Below are positions 10,339 through 19,174 of a stretch of DNA of 64,000 nucleotides, piece after piece. The DNA comes from Symbiodinium natans (lineage: Eukaryota > Sar > Dinophyceae > Suessiales > Symbiodiniaceae). The stretch spans positions 142,001-206,000 of the forward strand of contig CAJNDS010002471.1 of assembly GCA_905221605.1 (NCBI GenBank). The letters run 5' to 3'. The position numbers were made by a program, and so were the translations under genes. Position 1 is the stretch's first letter, and every line of letters starts with the position of its first letter. The notes beneath the pieces are model-generated. The model was not told the origin of the DNA, ran no database searches, and saw nothing but the letters and a program-made list of their open reading frames with translations.

Positions 10339-11453
10339 TCAGGCTCCCAACAGCACCCGAGTATCGATGCCCTCGCCGCGCATCAGCAGGTCCCAAGCAA
10401 TGCGGAGCTTCTTGTCCATCTCCAGCTCCTGCCATGTCGGTCGGTTTAGGGTTTAGGGTTTGGGGTTTGGGGCTTGGGGCTTGGGGCTTGGGGCTTGGGG
10501 CTTAGGGCTTAGGGCTTAGGGCTTAGGGCTTAGGGTTTAGGGTTTAGGGTTTAGGGTAGAGGGTTTAAGGTTTAAGCTGAGATCTTGGGGGCTTCAGGTT
10601 TTTGAAGGACACATTGCCTAAGTCCTGAACCGCTGCAGAATCGCCAGCTGGATTAGCATATTTAACCCTTTTGCAGCAGGCTTGCGTGAGTCCTCGCCTG
10701 GATCAGGCTATCGCTCTCCGAGCTGGCAGCACAAGCATATTTAACCCTAAACCCGAAACCCTAAACCCTACACCCTAAACGGCTGAAGTGAAGGCTGACA
10801 GGGCTCAGGACTGGAGCCTTCCAGCCGTCGCCAGTTCGATCCGATATTAACCCTTTTGACACCGAACCCTAAACCCTAAACTCTTTGTGCCGCCTCTAGT
10901 CTAGCCCTAAGATCCTCACAAGCCCGGATCTGAAGATGAAGATCACACTGAGGGAAAACCTTTTCAACCCAAAACCCTAACCCTAAACCCTAAACCCTAA
11001 ACCCTAAACCCTAAACCCTAAACCCTAAACCCTAAACCCTAAACCTCGAGCCTCGGCATGCTATTTCAACCCCCACGTTGGGGGCCGCGAGATCGCGCGT
11101 TTTGTGCCACTGATTGGTGGGGATTATAGGGCCAACAGGCCATATAATCAGTTCAACCACGTACGCCAAGCTAAGGGTTTAGGGTTTATGGCTTTGGTGG
11201 CCATGTGGGAGTTCTACCAGGATGGGCTAAGTCTACTTTTAAAAAAGGCCCGTCATAGGGTTGATTGTGGGGGTTATAGGGCCCAAACCTAAACCCTAAA
11301 CCCTAAACCCTAAACCCTAAACCCTAAACCCTAAACCCAATAGGCCATCCTTCTCGACTTGCAAGCGCCCGTCCCCAGTCTCCTCTACGGTATCCAGCTG
11401 CAGGGGGTCCGTGGAGCGCACTGCGCGAGCCATGTCAGGGACCCACTCCTCTA
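10339..11453 (-). CDS. Multi-exon gene, possible GH5-like exon
   Basis: Exons in coding order: 11453-11337, 11109-11045, 10947-10882, 10803-10781, 10722-10667, 10632-10613, 10428-10339 (TGA stop). Phases agree from 10947 onward: IRACEDLRARLEAAQR, PCQPSLQP, SESDSLIQARTHASLLQK, AVQDLGN, ELEMDKKLRIAWDLL. The 10632 exon could instead end at TAA 10565. The first exon, EEWVPDMARAVRSTDPLQLD and onward, recalls the region of GH5 mannanases that reads W..EM...VKS.DP.HL, but this is a weak resemblance over one exon. One intron is 34 nt (10633-10666). The 11045 to 10947 join is unresolved. Confidence 0.6.
10441..10560 (+). repeat. Telomeric array with CTTGGGG and CTTAGGG variants
   Basis: Units progress from TTTAGGG to CTTGGGG, CTTAGGG and back to TTTAGGG. 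It lies in the intron upstream of exon 10339-10428, acceptor side for the minus strand. Confidence 0.9.
10971..11045 (-). repeat. Interstitial telomeric array CCCTAAA
   Basis: Ten CCCTAAA units directly at the donor of the minus-strand exon 11045-11109. Confidence 0.9.
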
Positions 11454-11464
11454 CTGATGTTGGG

Positions 11465-11610
11465 GGGTTAGGGTTTAGGGTTTAGGGTTTAGGGTTTAGG
11501 GTTTAGGGTTTAGGGTTTAGGGTTTAGGGTTTAGGGTTTAGGGTTTAGGGTTTAGGGTTTAAAAGTTTAGGGTTTAGGGTTTAGGGTTTAGGGATCAGGG
11601 TTTAGGTTTA
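11465..11610 (+). repeat. Interstitial telomeric array TTTAGGG
   Basis: About eighteen TTTAGGG units with one interruption. On the minus strand it is CCCTAAA leading to the acceptor at 11454 (CCAACATCAG). Confidence 0.95.
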
Positions 11611-11779
11611 GGGTTCTTGGGTTAGTTACATGGTCCCTTCACTTGGGCCCTGATAAGGGAACCCCTTATATACCCCTTATGTACCCTATACAACCCAAGG
11701 GCCCATAGTTAGACTTGGAGCCGTGGCGGGCCTTGTGACTTTTAGGGTTTGGGTTTTGAATCTTGAAGAAGGAAAAACA

Positions 11780-11903
11780 AGATCAGTGGACAATTCCATG
11801 TACACCAAAGGCTCCATCTGCACGAAGACATTCCTGGTGGCATCAGGGTTCCAGTTTCTACCGGAGTGTAAGGGTGTTTGAGGATCAAGCAGTTGCACTG
11901 CTG
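11780..11903 (-). CDS. Exon of unknown protein
   Basis: After acceptor TTGAGCAG the minus strand encodes VQLLDPQTPLHSGRNWNPDA followed by TRNVFVQMEPLVYMELSTDL. The end is probably at donor GTTTTT near 11780. Confidence 0.5.
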
Positions 11904-12375
11904 CTCAAAACAAGCTTTGTCCAGTGTCTGAAGCACTCAACCGCATGTTGCGAAGACAAGCCTAAAAACTGCTAATGCCAGAACGCCAGCTCAGAGAGGT
12001 TTACACTGCAGTACCTGACGCGTTGATGTGTTGCACAGCTCTTTAGTGCGTGGCCCAGCACCAGAGCAAGCCCCAAAAACTTTGAGGCCCTCAGATAAGT
12101 CCCTCAAGCCTCAATTCGACAGCCAGGCTGGCCAAGATTCTTTACTCGACGAAAGCCGCTCCACTGTGGATTGAACCAGTTGGTGGAGATGCGAGCCTCC
12201 TCAGGCCTTGGAATACATGTTGCTTAAGTGTATCCAGGGTGTGGCAGGGTCCTTCTTCATGAACACGGATGACTTCTGGACCAGAGCGCCAAGGATTCTC
12301 CCGAACTTACACAATTGCTACAAGGGTCATTTGAAGACTGTGAATTTCCCTGAGGACATTCCGGGATCCCTTCAT

Positions 12376-12842
12376 CTAAGCCAAGGGCAGGTTGTCCAAG
12401 GGCCGGCGCTTCCACAGTTTGAAGCGCTGCGCCTCGTAAAACTGCTTGGCCTTCTCCTGTGAACGTGCAGCACAAAAACGACAACAAACCTCCAACAAAA
12501 CCTTCAACATCTGGGCTCGTGGCGCGGCGGCGCGTCCTTTTACGATGTGGCTAATGAAGCCCGAGCTCTACCCAAAGGCTGCTATGTAGTACCTTTTTGA
12601 GGTATCCCCTATAAAGAAACCCAAAAAGGAACTACATTGGAGCCTTTGGGTAGAGGAAGTCTTTCAACATAGAGAGGGCCGCCCCATCCCTCTCGGCCAT
12701 ATCTCATTGCCAGCACGACAAGGATTCCGAACCCCAAGCCCGAAACCCTAAACCCTAAAGTGGCTTTGCCCAGCTCTGTCCTCTGCCTGAAGTGTAGCCA
12801 AGGGCCAACTCTCAGGCTCCTGCTCTTGGCTAGGATGGGCCG
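12376..12842 (-). CDS. C-terminal part of a gene, unknown product
   Basis: Exons: 12842-12754 (AHPSQEQEPESWPLATLQAE and onward), 12689-12644 (DGAALSMLKDFLYPK), 12567-12502 (SSGFISHIVKGRAAAPRAQM then LK), 12456-12376 (EKAKQFYEAQRFKLWKRRPL then DNLPLA and TAG). The last three join in phase 0. The intron 12568-12643 appears to use a GC donor (AAAG|GCTCC) and is a 76-bp hairpin element. The intron 12457-12501 is 45 nt. Basic, helix-rich C-terminus; no family recognised. Confidence 0.65.
12565..12656. mobile_element. Hairpin introner
   Basis: The arms TCTACCCAAAGGCT and AGCCTTTGGGTAGA are perfect inverted repeats about 90 bp apart. The splice sites of a minus-strand intron fall inside the arms. 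Confidence 0.7.
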
Positions 12843-12944
12843 CTGAAAGAATATCTCGGAACATGATCCTCTTAAACCCCATAAGGGGAACTATGTGCTG
12901 TCCCAAGGGCCTGCCGAGTTGGAGGTCACTCAGGGTCTAGGCGG

Positions 12945-13040
12945 TTAGGGCAACGCTTCGGGCTGTTGCGCTTGGGTTGTTGATGGTTTTTTTGCCAGCA
13001 GCCCAGCCCAGCTGGACCGTCTTAGGGTGGTTGGCTGAAA
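12945..13040 (-). CDS. Candidate exon
   Basis: After acceptor TTTTTTTCAG the minus strand encodes PTTLRRSSWAGLLAKKPSTT followed by QAQQPEALP and a stop. It is probably an upstream exon of the gene ending at 12376. Phase was not tested. Confidence 0.4.
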   Translation of the reverse strand, partial: FQPTTLRRSSWAGLLAKKPSTTQAQQPEALP

Positions 13041-13539
13041 AAAATGAGCTGTTGCAACGTCTTGTGGTCTAAGCCGATGAGGGCTAATAAGCATCATGAT
13101 AATAATAATAAGAAGAAGAAGTTGCCTATTTGGCGGCTTACGAAACAGGGAACGCCTAATTTTGACCCCAATAAGGTACCCCAATTTCGGACACCACCAT
13201 TTCTTGCATAGTTGATTAAGATTGCAAGGCCTCCGGGAAGCCCTCTACAGAGTTCAAGATTTGGGTGTGGGGGCGAAGAGAGGGGCTATCCCAAGTGCTG
13301 AACCTCTGAGAAGAAAAGTCCAGCCGGAAAAAAATCGGGCCCTCGGATCCTCAAGTTACTGGTTTTATGGCAAGTGTCCGAGAGGATTTGTGTGAGTCTG
13401 GGGGAAATGTCTCGGAGCACCGGGCTGGCTCGAAGCTACCTAATCGAAACATCGGTTGCTGCGGAGTGGCCGGGGCTACCATCTGACATGTGTGTGGCTT
13501 AGGCACCTGCGCCCAGAACAGATTTTGCAAAGAGTGTAG

Positions 13540-14127
13540 GGTCTGACACTGATGGAGCAGAAGGGGCAGTGTACCTTTACGCAGCCAAAGTTTCAGGAAG
13601 CCTGGAAGGTGGCCTAAGGCTTGAAGGTTTCAGGTTAGGTCAGGGGGGCGCTAGAGGTACAAGACGCTGAGTTTGCAGGGACGGCTCGGACCTTGGCTGC
13701 ACTCAGGAGGGTGGCTATAAATTAAACTTTTAGCTGCCTTATTAATAAACCCAATAAACCCAAAAAGGATAAGGATCTAAAGTTACAGCAAAGTACCACA
13801 AAGTGACCCCTAGCCCCAATCCTCACACCTCAGAATCCAGAAATCCCTGCTGCGCCTCATCGTCACGGCAATGCATGAGATCGACGAACCTTACTTGGAG
13901 GTTCATGGTACTTATTAACCATTCACAACTGTACTTTTAAACGGTACTTGCAAACATATCAGGGCACTTTAGTTGCTTATAAGTGGGTTATAAGTTCATT
14001 TATTGTTGGTGAATAAGCCCCAAACCCTAAACCCTAAACCCTAAACCCTTGATAAGTACCATGAACCTCCAAGTATGCCATGGTCAGGCTTGCCGGGTCG
14101 GATTGGGGCAAGAATGTCGCTGCCTGA
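13540..14127 (+). CDS. Four-exon gene segment, unknown product
   Basis: Exons 13540-13608 (GLTLMEQKGQCTFTQPKFQE then AWK), 13639-13710 (VRGALEVQDAEFAGTARTLA then ALRR), 13841-13900 (KSLLRLIVTAMHEIDEPYLE) and 14074-14127 (YAMVRLAGSDWGKNVAA then TGA). All three joins are phase 0 with GT-AG sites. Introns are 30, 130 and 173 bp. The last is an introner with inverted ends and internal CCCTAAA. The product is helix-rich and unrecognised. The stop could be bypassed by a GT donor at 14116. Confidence 0.75.
13693..13803 (+). mobile_element. Dispersed intron-borne repeat, copy 1
   Basis: This about 110-bp sequence begins with the last 18 bases of the exon (TTGGCTGCACTCAGGAGG) and continues through most of the 130-bp intron. 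A diverged copy lies at 37190-37302. Confidence 0.75.
13901..14073 (+). mobile_element. Introner containing telomeric repeats
   Basis: A 173-bp intron whose edges are 24-bp perfect inverted repeats ending in GGTTCATGGTACTTAT, with the duplicated exon motif TACTTGGAG. Three CCCTAAA units lie just before the right arm. Splicing uses GTTCAT and CCTCCAAG. Confidence 0.8.
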
Positions 14128-14417
14128 CTAGCGTCAGGGGCTTGTTGGGACTAGGGTTTAGGGTTTAGGGTTTAGGGTTTAGGGTTTAGGGACATTTCCT
14201 AGCATTGGGGTGCCGAACGGGCTGCAAGAGTGCACGCAAGTGTGCTTGGTGCTCCCTCCCTTCTCTTTAATTATCTTGGGGCTTCCCTGTCTTCGTATTC
14301 AGAGCAGGAGGTTCATTACGGCATCTTTCTCGGAGGATACCTCTCTCAATCTTGTTCCATGCCCCAAATCGAATCCCAAGCCCCGCCTTGAGGTTGAAAA
14401 AGGTGAACTACTGGGCT

Positions 14418-14717
14418 TCAGGCGACTAAGTTGCAGGAGGCTTCCTGGTTGAGGAAAACAGCCCTGAAGCTAATTGAGCCGTGCACCTCTTTAGCTGGGC
14501 CAAGGGTTTGCATGAAGCCGGGGCCTGGGGGTTGGTACGTTCTTGCTCGAAGTGGCAGTTGACGTTTTAATAGGGTCTGGGGCTGAAGATGCCGTGCTCC
14601 ATCCCGGTCGAACCCCTCTTGGCCAGGGCACTTCTCAATCTCAATCTCCTGCTCCTTCTCCTCCTCTTGCTCCTGCTCTTGCTGCCTCTCCTGCTCTTGC
14701 TCCCGCCTCGGCGGCCG
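14418..14717 (-). CDS. Gln/Glu-rich exon
   Basis: After acceptor AATGTCCAG the minus strand encodes RPPRREQEQERQQEQEQEEE then KEQEIEIEKCPGQEGFDRDG, then QTLLKRQLPLRARTYQPPGP and onward to TGA at 14418. The low-complexity Q/E tract is probably a charged coil or linker. Family unknown. Confidence 0.6.
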   Translation of the reverse strand, partial: RPPRREQEQERQQEQEQEEEKEQEIEIEKCPGQEGFDRDGARHLQPQTLLKRQLPLRARTYQPPGPGFMQTLGPAKEVHGSISFRAVFLNQEASCNLVA

Positions 14718-14806
14718 CTGGACATTGTGAACATGCAACGCTGATGAGCTAGTCCAGGGCTCGGTTCTCTCTTCTGATCAAGAGTCTACCCGCAGAGCTT
14801 AACCCG

Positions 14807-15117
14807 TCATGGAGAGCTACAAGAGTTGGACATGAGACTTGACGGGTCAATCCAAGCAGCGACAAGGTTCCAGAATGGCACAGGTGTTGAGAGTTTCACC
14901 CTTCCGTGGGAGGGATTAGCAAAAGCAGCTGGTGGGCGACCCACAGTTTGAGGGCTTCGGCTACAACTCAGCGAGTAATTCCAGGAAACCCTCTGCTGGA
15001 ACCTGGTGCGCAAAATCGACTGCGGGACTCTCTTCTCACAGGTCTCGAAAAATGAACAGCCCAAAGCCAGGCAAAGGCGCTGCTGCTCCGTCTCAAGTCC
15101 GGCTTCGCCTTCCTTCC
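14807..15117 (-). CDS. Candidate exon(s) of unknown protein
   Basis: The minus-strand frame encodes EGEAGLETEQQRLCLALGCS then FFETCEKRVPQSILRTRFQQ and onward to AAFANPSHGRVKLSTPVPFW. CCCTAAA repeats lie at its upstream edge. It may contain a small intron. Confidence 0.5.
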
Positions 15118-15237
15118 TTAGCATTAAGCCCTAAGCCCCAAGCCCTAAGCCCTAAACCGTAAACCCTAAACCCTTTTCCCTAAACCCTAAACCCTGTGGA
15201 TTTCAAGAGAGATCCATGCATACTTGGTGGTGCTGCA

Positions 15238-15458
15238 GGGTCTTGGACGAAGGCCTTGGGACTTTGCAGGCTTTTTCTGACACGTTAGCTTCCTTCTCCT
15301 TTGTTTTGGACACATGGGCTTGGGGCGTCACGCAATGCCTGCAACCACCGCATGCGCAACTTAATCTCATTCAATACCACAGCTTGCGGGCAAAGGCCCC
15401 CAAACTCGCATTCCGTGGAGAAATCTTCTCACCTACACCCTGCTACTTGCTAACCTGA
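15238..15458 (+). CDS. Candidate plus-strand exon
   Basis: After CCCTAAA repeats and acceptor GTGCTGCAG, the frame encodes VLDEGLGTLQAFSDTLASFS followed by FVLDTWAWGVTQCLQPP and stops at TGA 15456. A minus-strand exon ends just beyond, so strand assignment is not secure. Confidence 0.4.
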
Positions 15459-15471
15459 AATCTGACCGAAC

Positions 15472-15555
15472 TCTCAACTCCCTCCGCAAACGGTAAACTC
15501 TGAAACAAAAGATCTCATCTGCCAGCTTGGACAGCTCCTGAACATTGTTCTTCAC
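15472..15555 (-). CDS. Exon of unknown protein
   Basis: Acceptor CCCCTCCAG, donor GTTCGG, 28 codons: VKNNVQELSKLADEIFCFRV then YRLRRELR. Phase 0 at both ends. The protein is amphipathic and helix-rich. Confidence 0.65.
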
Positions 15556-16025
15556 CTGGAGGGGCGTAGGGGTTTGGGGATTTCAAGCATGTTGTGCTTT
15601 CTGGGTTTGACCCGAAAAACCTTAAACTCTTAAGCATGAGCTTCAAACCCTAAACCCTAAACCCCATGCCAGAACTCTAAACCCGTCTTTGAGAGGGGAT
15701 GGTCCTGGTGCTCGTGTTTTTCTCAGGGTGATTGAGAGTTAGATCTAGAGACCGGGTTGCCATGGGGTCTGCGTTCTTAAGTATGACGTCTATCGGGTTT
15801 ACAGGCCTGTGTTACGAGTTTATGAATATGGTGCTTTTTTGGGCTTTGAAGATGTGTGTGTCACTCGAAGGGAAGGGCCTTGGCATGTAAGAAAATTGGC
15901 GTGTGAAAATGCAGTCGTTTACGATTCTGGAAGGCTTTAAAACACCATGGCCATACCTATACACATCATAGCCTTCGATGCAGCATTCCTGTTCTCCAAA
16001 ATTGTCCCCATTTACGATTGTGAAA

Positions 16026-16092
16026 AAACCCTAAACCCTAAACCCTAAACCCTAAACCCTAAACCCTAAACCCTAAACCCTAAACCCTAAAC
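16026..16092 (-). repeat. Interstitial telomeric array CCCTAAA
   Basis: Nine CCCTAAA units ending exactly at the donor of minus-strand exon 16093-16198. Confidence 0.95.
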
Positions 16093-16198
16093 AAAAGAAG
16101 GGGGCGCACGAGGGCCTCGGCCACCGCGTCCTGGTCCTCCTGATCCGCGATGAGAGCAGACATCTGTTCCACGCGGTCCTCGACCACCTCGAGGACTT
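16093..16198 (-). CDS. Acidic coiled-coil exon
   Basis: Acceptor GGCCCAAG, donor TT|GTTTAG. Encodes VLEVVEDRVEQMSALIADQE then DQDAVAEALVRPLL. It is flanked by CCCTAAA on the left and TTTAGGG on the right. It may belong with exon 15472-15555. Confidence 0.65.
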
Positions 16199-16213
16199 CT
16201 TGGGCCAAGATGG

Positions 16214-16695
16214 TTTGTTTAGGGTTTAGGGTTTAGGGTTTAGGGTTTAGGGTTTAGGGTTTAGGGTCTAGGGTCTAGGGTCTAGGGTTTAGGGTTTAGG
16301 GTTTAGGGTCTAGGGTCTAGGGTCTAGGGTCTAGGGTCTAGGGTTTAGGGTTTAGGGTTTAGGGTCTAGGGTCTAGGGCTTAGGGTTTAGGGTCTAGGGT
16401 TTAGGGTCTAGGGTCTAGGGTCTAGGGTCTAGGGTTTAGGGTTTAGGGTTTAGGGTTTAGGGTTTAGGGTTTAGGGTCTAGGGTCTAGGGTCTAGGGTTT
16501 AGGGTTTAGGGTTTAGGGTTTAGGGTTTAGGGTTTAGGGTTTAGGGTCTACGGTCTAGGGTCTAGGGTCTAGGGTTTAGGGTTTAGGGTCTAGGGTCTAG
16601 GGTCTAGGGTCTAGGGTCTAGGGTTTAGGGTTTAGGGTTTAGGGTTTAGGGCTTAGGGCTTAGGGCTTAGGGCTTAGGGTTTAGGGTTTAGGGTT
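16214..16695 (+). repeat. Longest telomeric array, TTTAGGG/TCTAGGG/CTTAGGG blocks
   Basis: About 68 seven-base units. Blocks of TTTAGGG alternate with blocks of 2-5 TCTAGGG, and CTTAGGG units cluster near the right end. The block pattern implies local amplification of variant units rather than one capture event. Confidence 0.95.
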
Positions 16696-16741
16696 TAGTT
16701 CTGGCTTCGGGTGTAACGTTCTGTCGTCTCAACCGGAATAC

Positions 16742-17431
16742 TGCATGAAGAAGCCTGCCTTGGCTACCCACACGACTATGTGCTGTAGGGTTGGGGAGAC
16801 AGGCATTTTGATACTGGTGTTTTAGACTTCTATCTAGGAACAGCTTGCGGAGTCTGGCTATGTGGCCTACAGGGCCCCTGGATGTGTGAAACCAAACTCC
16901 TTTAGTATAAGAGGTCTTCACTTCATTCCGGAAGACAGGGGCGGGGGTCCTTCCTTGACACTAGAAATCGGAAAAAGGGATTAAAATACTGGGTACGTGC
17001 CCGCAGGCATCAGCAAACTTAAAGCTAACTGCGCCCTACCCCTGCTCTCACCTGGGACAAGTTGCGGCCCTGTTGAGGATAATGTGAACCCGTATGTGAA
17101 CGCACACGCGCGCGCCTCGTGTACACCCCTTGGACGCGGCACGCCGCTGGGCAAAGTGAAAGCAATGGGCTCCTCCAGATTTCGGGCAGGTTGGTTATTG
17201 GTTGGTCAAAGGGTCTCCCCCCCATCCCCCTGCACAGGTCCACTTAGGGACTTTTTCCCCTAAGCCAAGCAGCGCACCCAAAGAAAAGGACATGTAGCAA
17301 ATGTCGATGATCGCTTCTCACCAAGAATTCAGGTAGCATGCCCCGGCCGGCTTTACATCAGACTCCTTCCCGAATGCCCCCAAACCAGAGTTATAGATGC
17401 TCGCAAGTTCATCTCTAAGGAGAACTCCATG
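16742..17431 (-). CDS. Three-exon gene segment, unknown product
   Basis: Exons 17431-17322 (HGVLLRDELASIYNSGLGAF then GKESDVKPAGACYLNS), 17229-17052 (GMGGRPFDQPITNLPEIWRS then PLLSLCPAACRVQGVYTRRA and onward) and 16960-16742 (CQGRTPAPVFRNEVKTSYTK and onward to RLLHA). Donors GTGAGA, GTGAGA and GTATTC; acceptors TGTGCAG and TTTCTAG. Phases TG|G and 0 agree. Introns are 92 and 91 bp without telomeric repeats. No family recognised. Confidence 0.7.
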
Positions 17432-17487
17432 CTCCAGGAAAGCCCCTAAAACCCTAAACAATCCGTAAAGTGCAACGGGGCTGCTCT

Positions 17488-17552
17488 AAACCCTAAACCC
17501 TAAACCCTAAACCCTAAACCCTAAACCCTAAACCCTAAACCCTAAACCCTAA
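17488..17552 (-). repeat. Interstitial telomeric array CCCTAAA
   Basis: Nine CCCTAAA units on the donor side of minus-strand exon 17569-17652. Confidence 0.95.
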
Positions 17553-17568
17553 GCCCCTCAGTCCGGAC

Positions 17569-17652
17569 CAGTCCGGTCCCAACTCCCGTCCTTGAACACT
17601 TGAACTGCCTCTTTGAGACCTGGGCTTGGGGGTCTTTGGAAGGCTTTGGTGA
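17569..17652 (-). CDS. Exon of unknown protein
   Basis: Acceptor TCACTACAG, donor G|GTCCGG. Encodes TKAFQRPPSPGLKEAVQVFK then DGSWDRT. It sits between CCCTAAA and TTTAGGG arrays. Confidence 0.6.
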
Positions 17653-17669
17653 CTGTAGTGACCGTAGGT

Positions 17670-17735
17670 TTAGGGTTTAGGGTTTAGGGTTTAGGGTTTA
17701 GGGTTTAGGGTTTAGGGTTTAGGGAAGTTTAGGGT
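17670..17735 (+). repeat. Interstitial telomeric array TTTAGGG
   Basis: Eight TTTAGGG units. Confidence 0.9.
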
Positions 17736-17932
17736 AACTCCGGCTGGTCCAAGCGGCTATAGGTGAGGCACGGCGTCAGGGAAGTGGAGGGGTTGTGACG
17801 CGGCTTCAGGACTCGAAGCGCTTTAGTTTGTTGAGGAGGTTGGCCGGAATGCAACAAAAAACTCAGGGCTGCAGCTAAGAAGAGATTCAACCTCTTCCAA
17901 CATTTGCTCTTGCATTCCTCTCTCGGAAGCAC
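17729..17932 (-). CDS. Candidate exon region
   Basis: Two minus-strand frames are open: RGMQEQMLEEVESLLSCSPE followed by FFVAFRPTSS, and ECKSKCWKRLNLFLAAALSF. The first is the more protein-like. Boundaries were not resolved. Confidence 0.4.
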   Translation of the reverse strand: MLPREECKSKCWKRLNLFLAAALSFLLHSGQPPQQTKALRVLKPRHNPSTSLTPCLTYSRLDQPELP

Positions 17933-18093
17933 GAAGCCTTATGTGTAGTCCCTAAAACCTTGGGGCTGAAGCTGAAAGACCTGTAGCTGCTCATCGCAGC
18001 TAACACTTTGCCGACTTGCAGCCCAGAGCTTATAAGGATTTAGGGTTTAGGGTTTAGGGTTTAGGGACTACAGCTTCTGAGTATAGGAGTGGC

Positions 18094-18250
18094 TAGGGTC
18101 CGCGCCATCTGCGGTGACCATTTCGAAGTCTTTCATCACACCCTTGAAGGCGTTCCGGCGCCTTCCGTTTATTCGAGTGGTTCGTGGTACAACCGCATGA
18201 GAGGGATGCAGCAACATGTAGCTTCGCTGGACGCTCTGACTCTGTTTCAG
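18094..18250 (+). CDS. Exon of unknown protein
   Basis: After acceptor GGAGTGGCTAG the plus strand encodes VRAICGDHFEVFHHTLEGVP then APSVYSSGSWYNRMRGMQQH then VASLDALTLFQ, with donor G|GTTGCC. The frame stays open to about 18325. Confidence 0.6.
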
Positions 18251-18382
18251 GGTTGCCTAGCCTGTAACTGGCGACTTCTCAACTTTCTGAGGGGTCTGGG
18301 TGTCTGGGGTGTTTGGGTAACTCCCTAAACCCTAAACCCTGAGCAACGGACTTTCCCTAACCCTAAACCCTAAACCCTAAAC

Positions 18383-18486
18383 CCGAAAGCTCTGTCAGGA
18401 AACCAAGAGGTGCCTCCCTGAAGATTTCCCAGGCTCCGCCAGCCCGAGCCCCTAAGCCCCGCCAAGTCCAACAATCCTGAAGCTCC
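18383..18486 (-). CDS. Exon of unknown protein
   Basis: Acceptor TTTTTGCAAG, donor G|GTTTAG. Encodes ELQDCWTWRGLGARAGGAWE then IFREAPLGFLTELS. It sits between CCCTAAA and TTTAGGG arrays. Confidence 0.6.
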
Positions 18487-18542
18487 CTTGCAAAAACCAC
18501 AAGCGGTTTTGGGTTTTGGGTTTAGGGTTTAGGGTGTAGGGA

Positions 18543-18660
18543 CCGTAATAATATAGGGGGCCCTAATACTTAGAAGAGGGTTTGGGAGGGGTTATTATTG
18601 TAGATTTATAGAGGGACTACAAGGGAATGCTACCAGTCGTTCTTTCGACCCCTATATCAA
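18543..18660. mobile_element. Family D inverted-repeat element
   Basis: Marked by AATACTTAGAAGAGGGTTT, then GAGGGACTACAAGGGAATGC and TCGACCCCTAT. Relatives are at 8140-8225, 21150-21280 and, in part, 4770-4885. Confidence 0.6.
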
Positions 18661-18733
18661 ACATCATGACATGATGCATCTGGGGCTCAGTTTCTATCAA
18701 AGTGCCGCGCGCGAGCTTTTGACTTTCAGGTCT

Positions 18734-19174
18734 TTAAGCTGTTTGAGGAGCTAGAGGTCGATTGGGCCTCTCATTGCCTTTCGTTTTTTCAACGGGTAAG
18801 CTTAACAGAAAATCTGGGTTGTGAAAGGAGGCGGGTTTGGGCTAGGCAAATCTGAATGCTTGGGCTTAAAGTTCCATTCTTAGCTTACCCGTTCTGAATC
18901 TCCTCCAGGTCTCCCCAAAGGGTCCATGTACCTATGTAGTAGATACTTGGGCCTTAAAAGGTTCCTATATAGTGGCTTTAGGGGCCAAGTATATACTATA
19001 TACCCTAAGCCCTAAAGCCTGAACCCTAAACCCTAAATAGGTACATGGACGCTTAGGGCCCAGCACCCGAGGACTGAAGCTGTGAAGGCACCAAACGTTC
19101 GCCAAGTTCTGCAGCTGCAGCATCGCAAACTGGATGCCTCGGCATCTCGTAAGACCAGGGCTTAATCGCTCACG
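18734..19174 (-). CDS. 3' end of a gene with two introners
   Basis: Exons 19174-19045 (RERLSPGLTRCRGIQFAMLQ then LQNLANVWCLHSFSPRVLGP and onward), 18931-18889 (TWTLWGDLEEIQNG) and 18800-18734 (LPVEKTKGNERPNRPLAPQT then A and TAA). Phases agree at both joins (T|GT and GG|C). Introns of 113 bp (18932-19044) and 88 bp (18801-18888) each have inverted-repeat ends. The first carries TTTAGGG just after its donor GTACCTA. Product unknown. Confidence 0.75.
18801..18888 (-). mobile_element. Introner with TTAGCTTACCCGTT ends
   Basis: Arms AACGGGTAAGCT and AGCTTACCCGTT flank an 88-bp intron. Donor GTAAGC and acceptor TTAAG lie within the arms. Confidence 0.7.
18932..19044 (-). mobile_element. Introner with GTCCATGTACCTAT ends
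   Basis: Perfect 14-bp inverted arms at 18922-18935 and 19037-19050. Splicing within the arms keeps the frame. TTTAGGG-type repeats follow the donor on the transcribed strand. Confidence 0.75.

Noticed and set aside
11337-11453. Firm assignment of the exon to a GH5 mannanase
   Set aside because: Only a short W..DM...V.STDP..L similarity was seen in one exon, without catalytic glutamates, so it is reported only as a resemblance.
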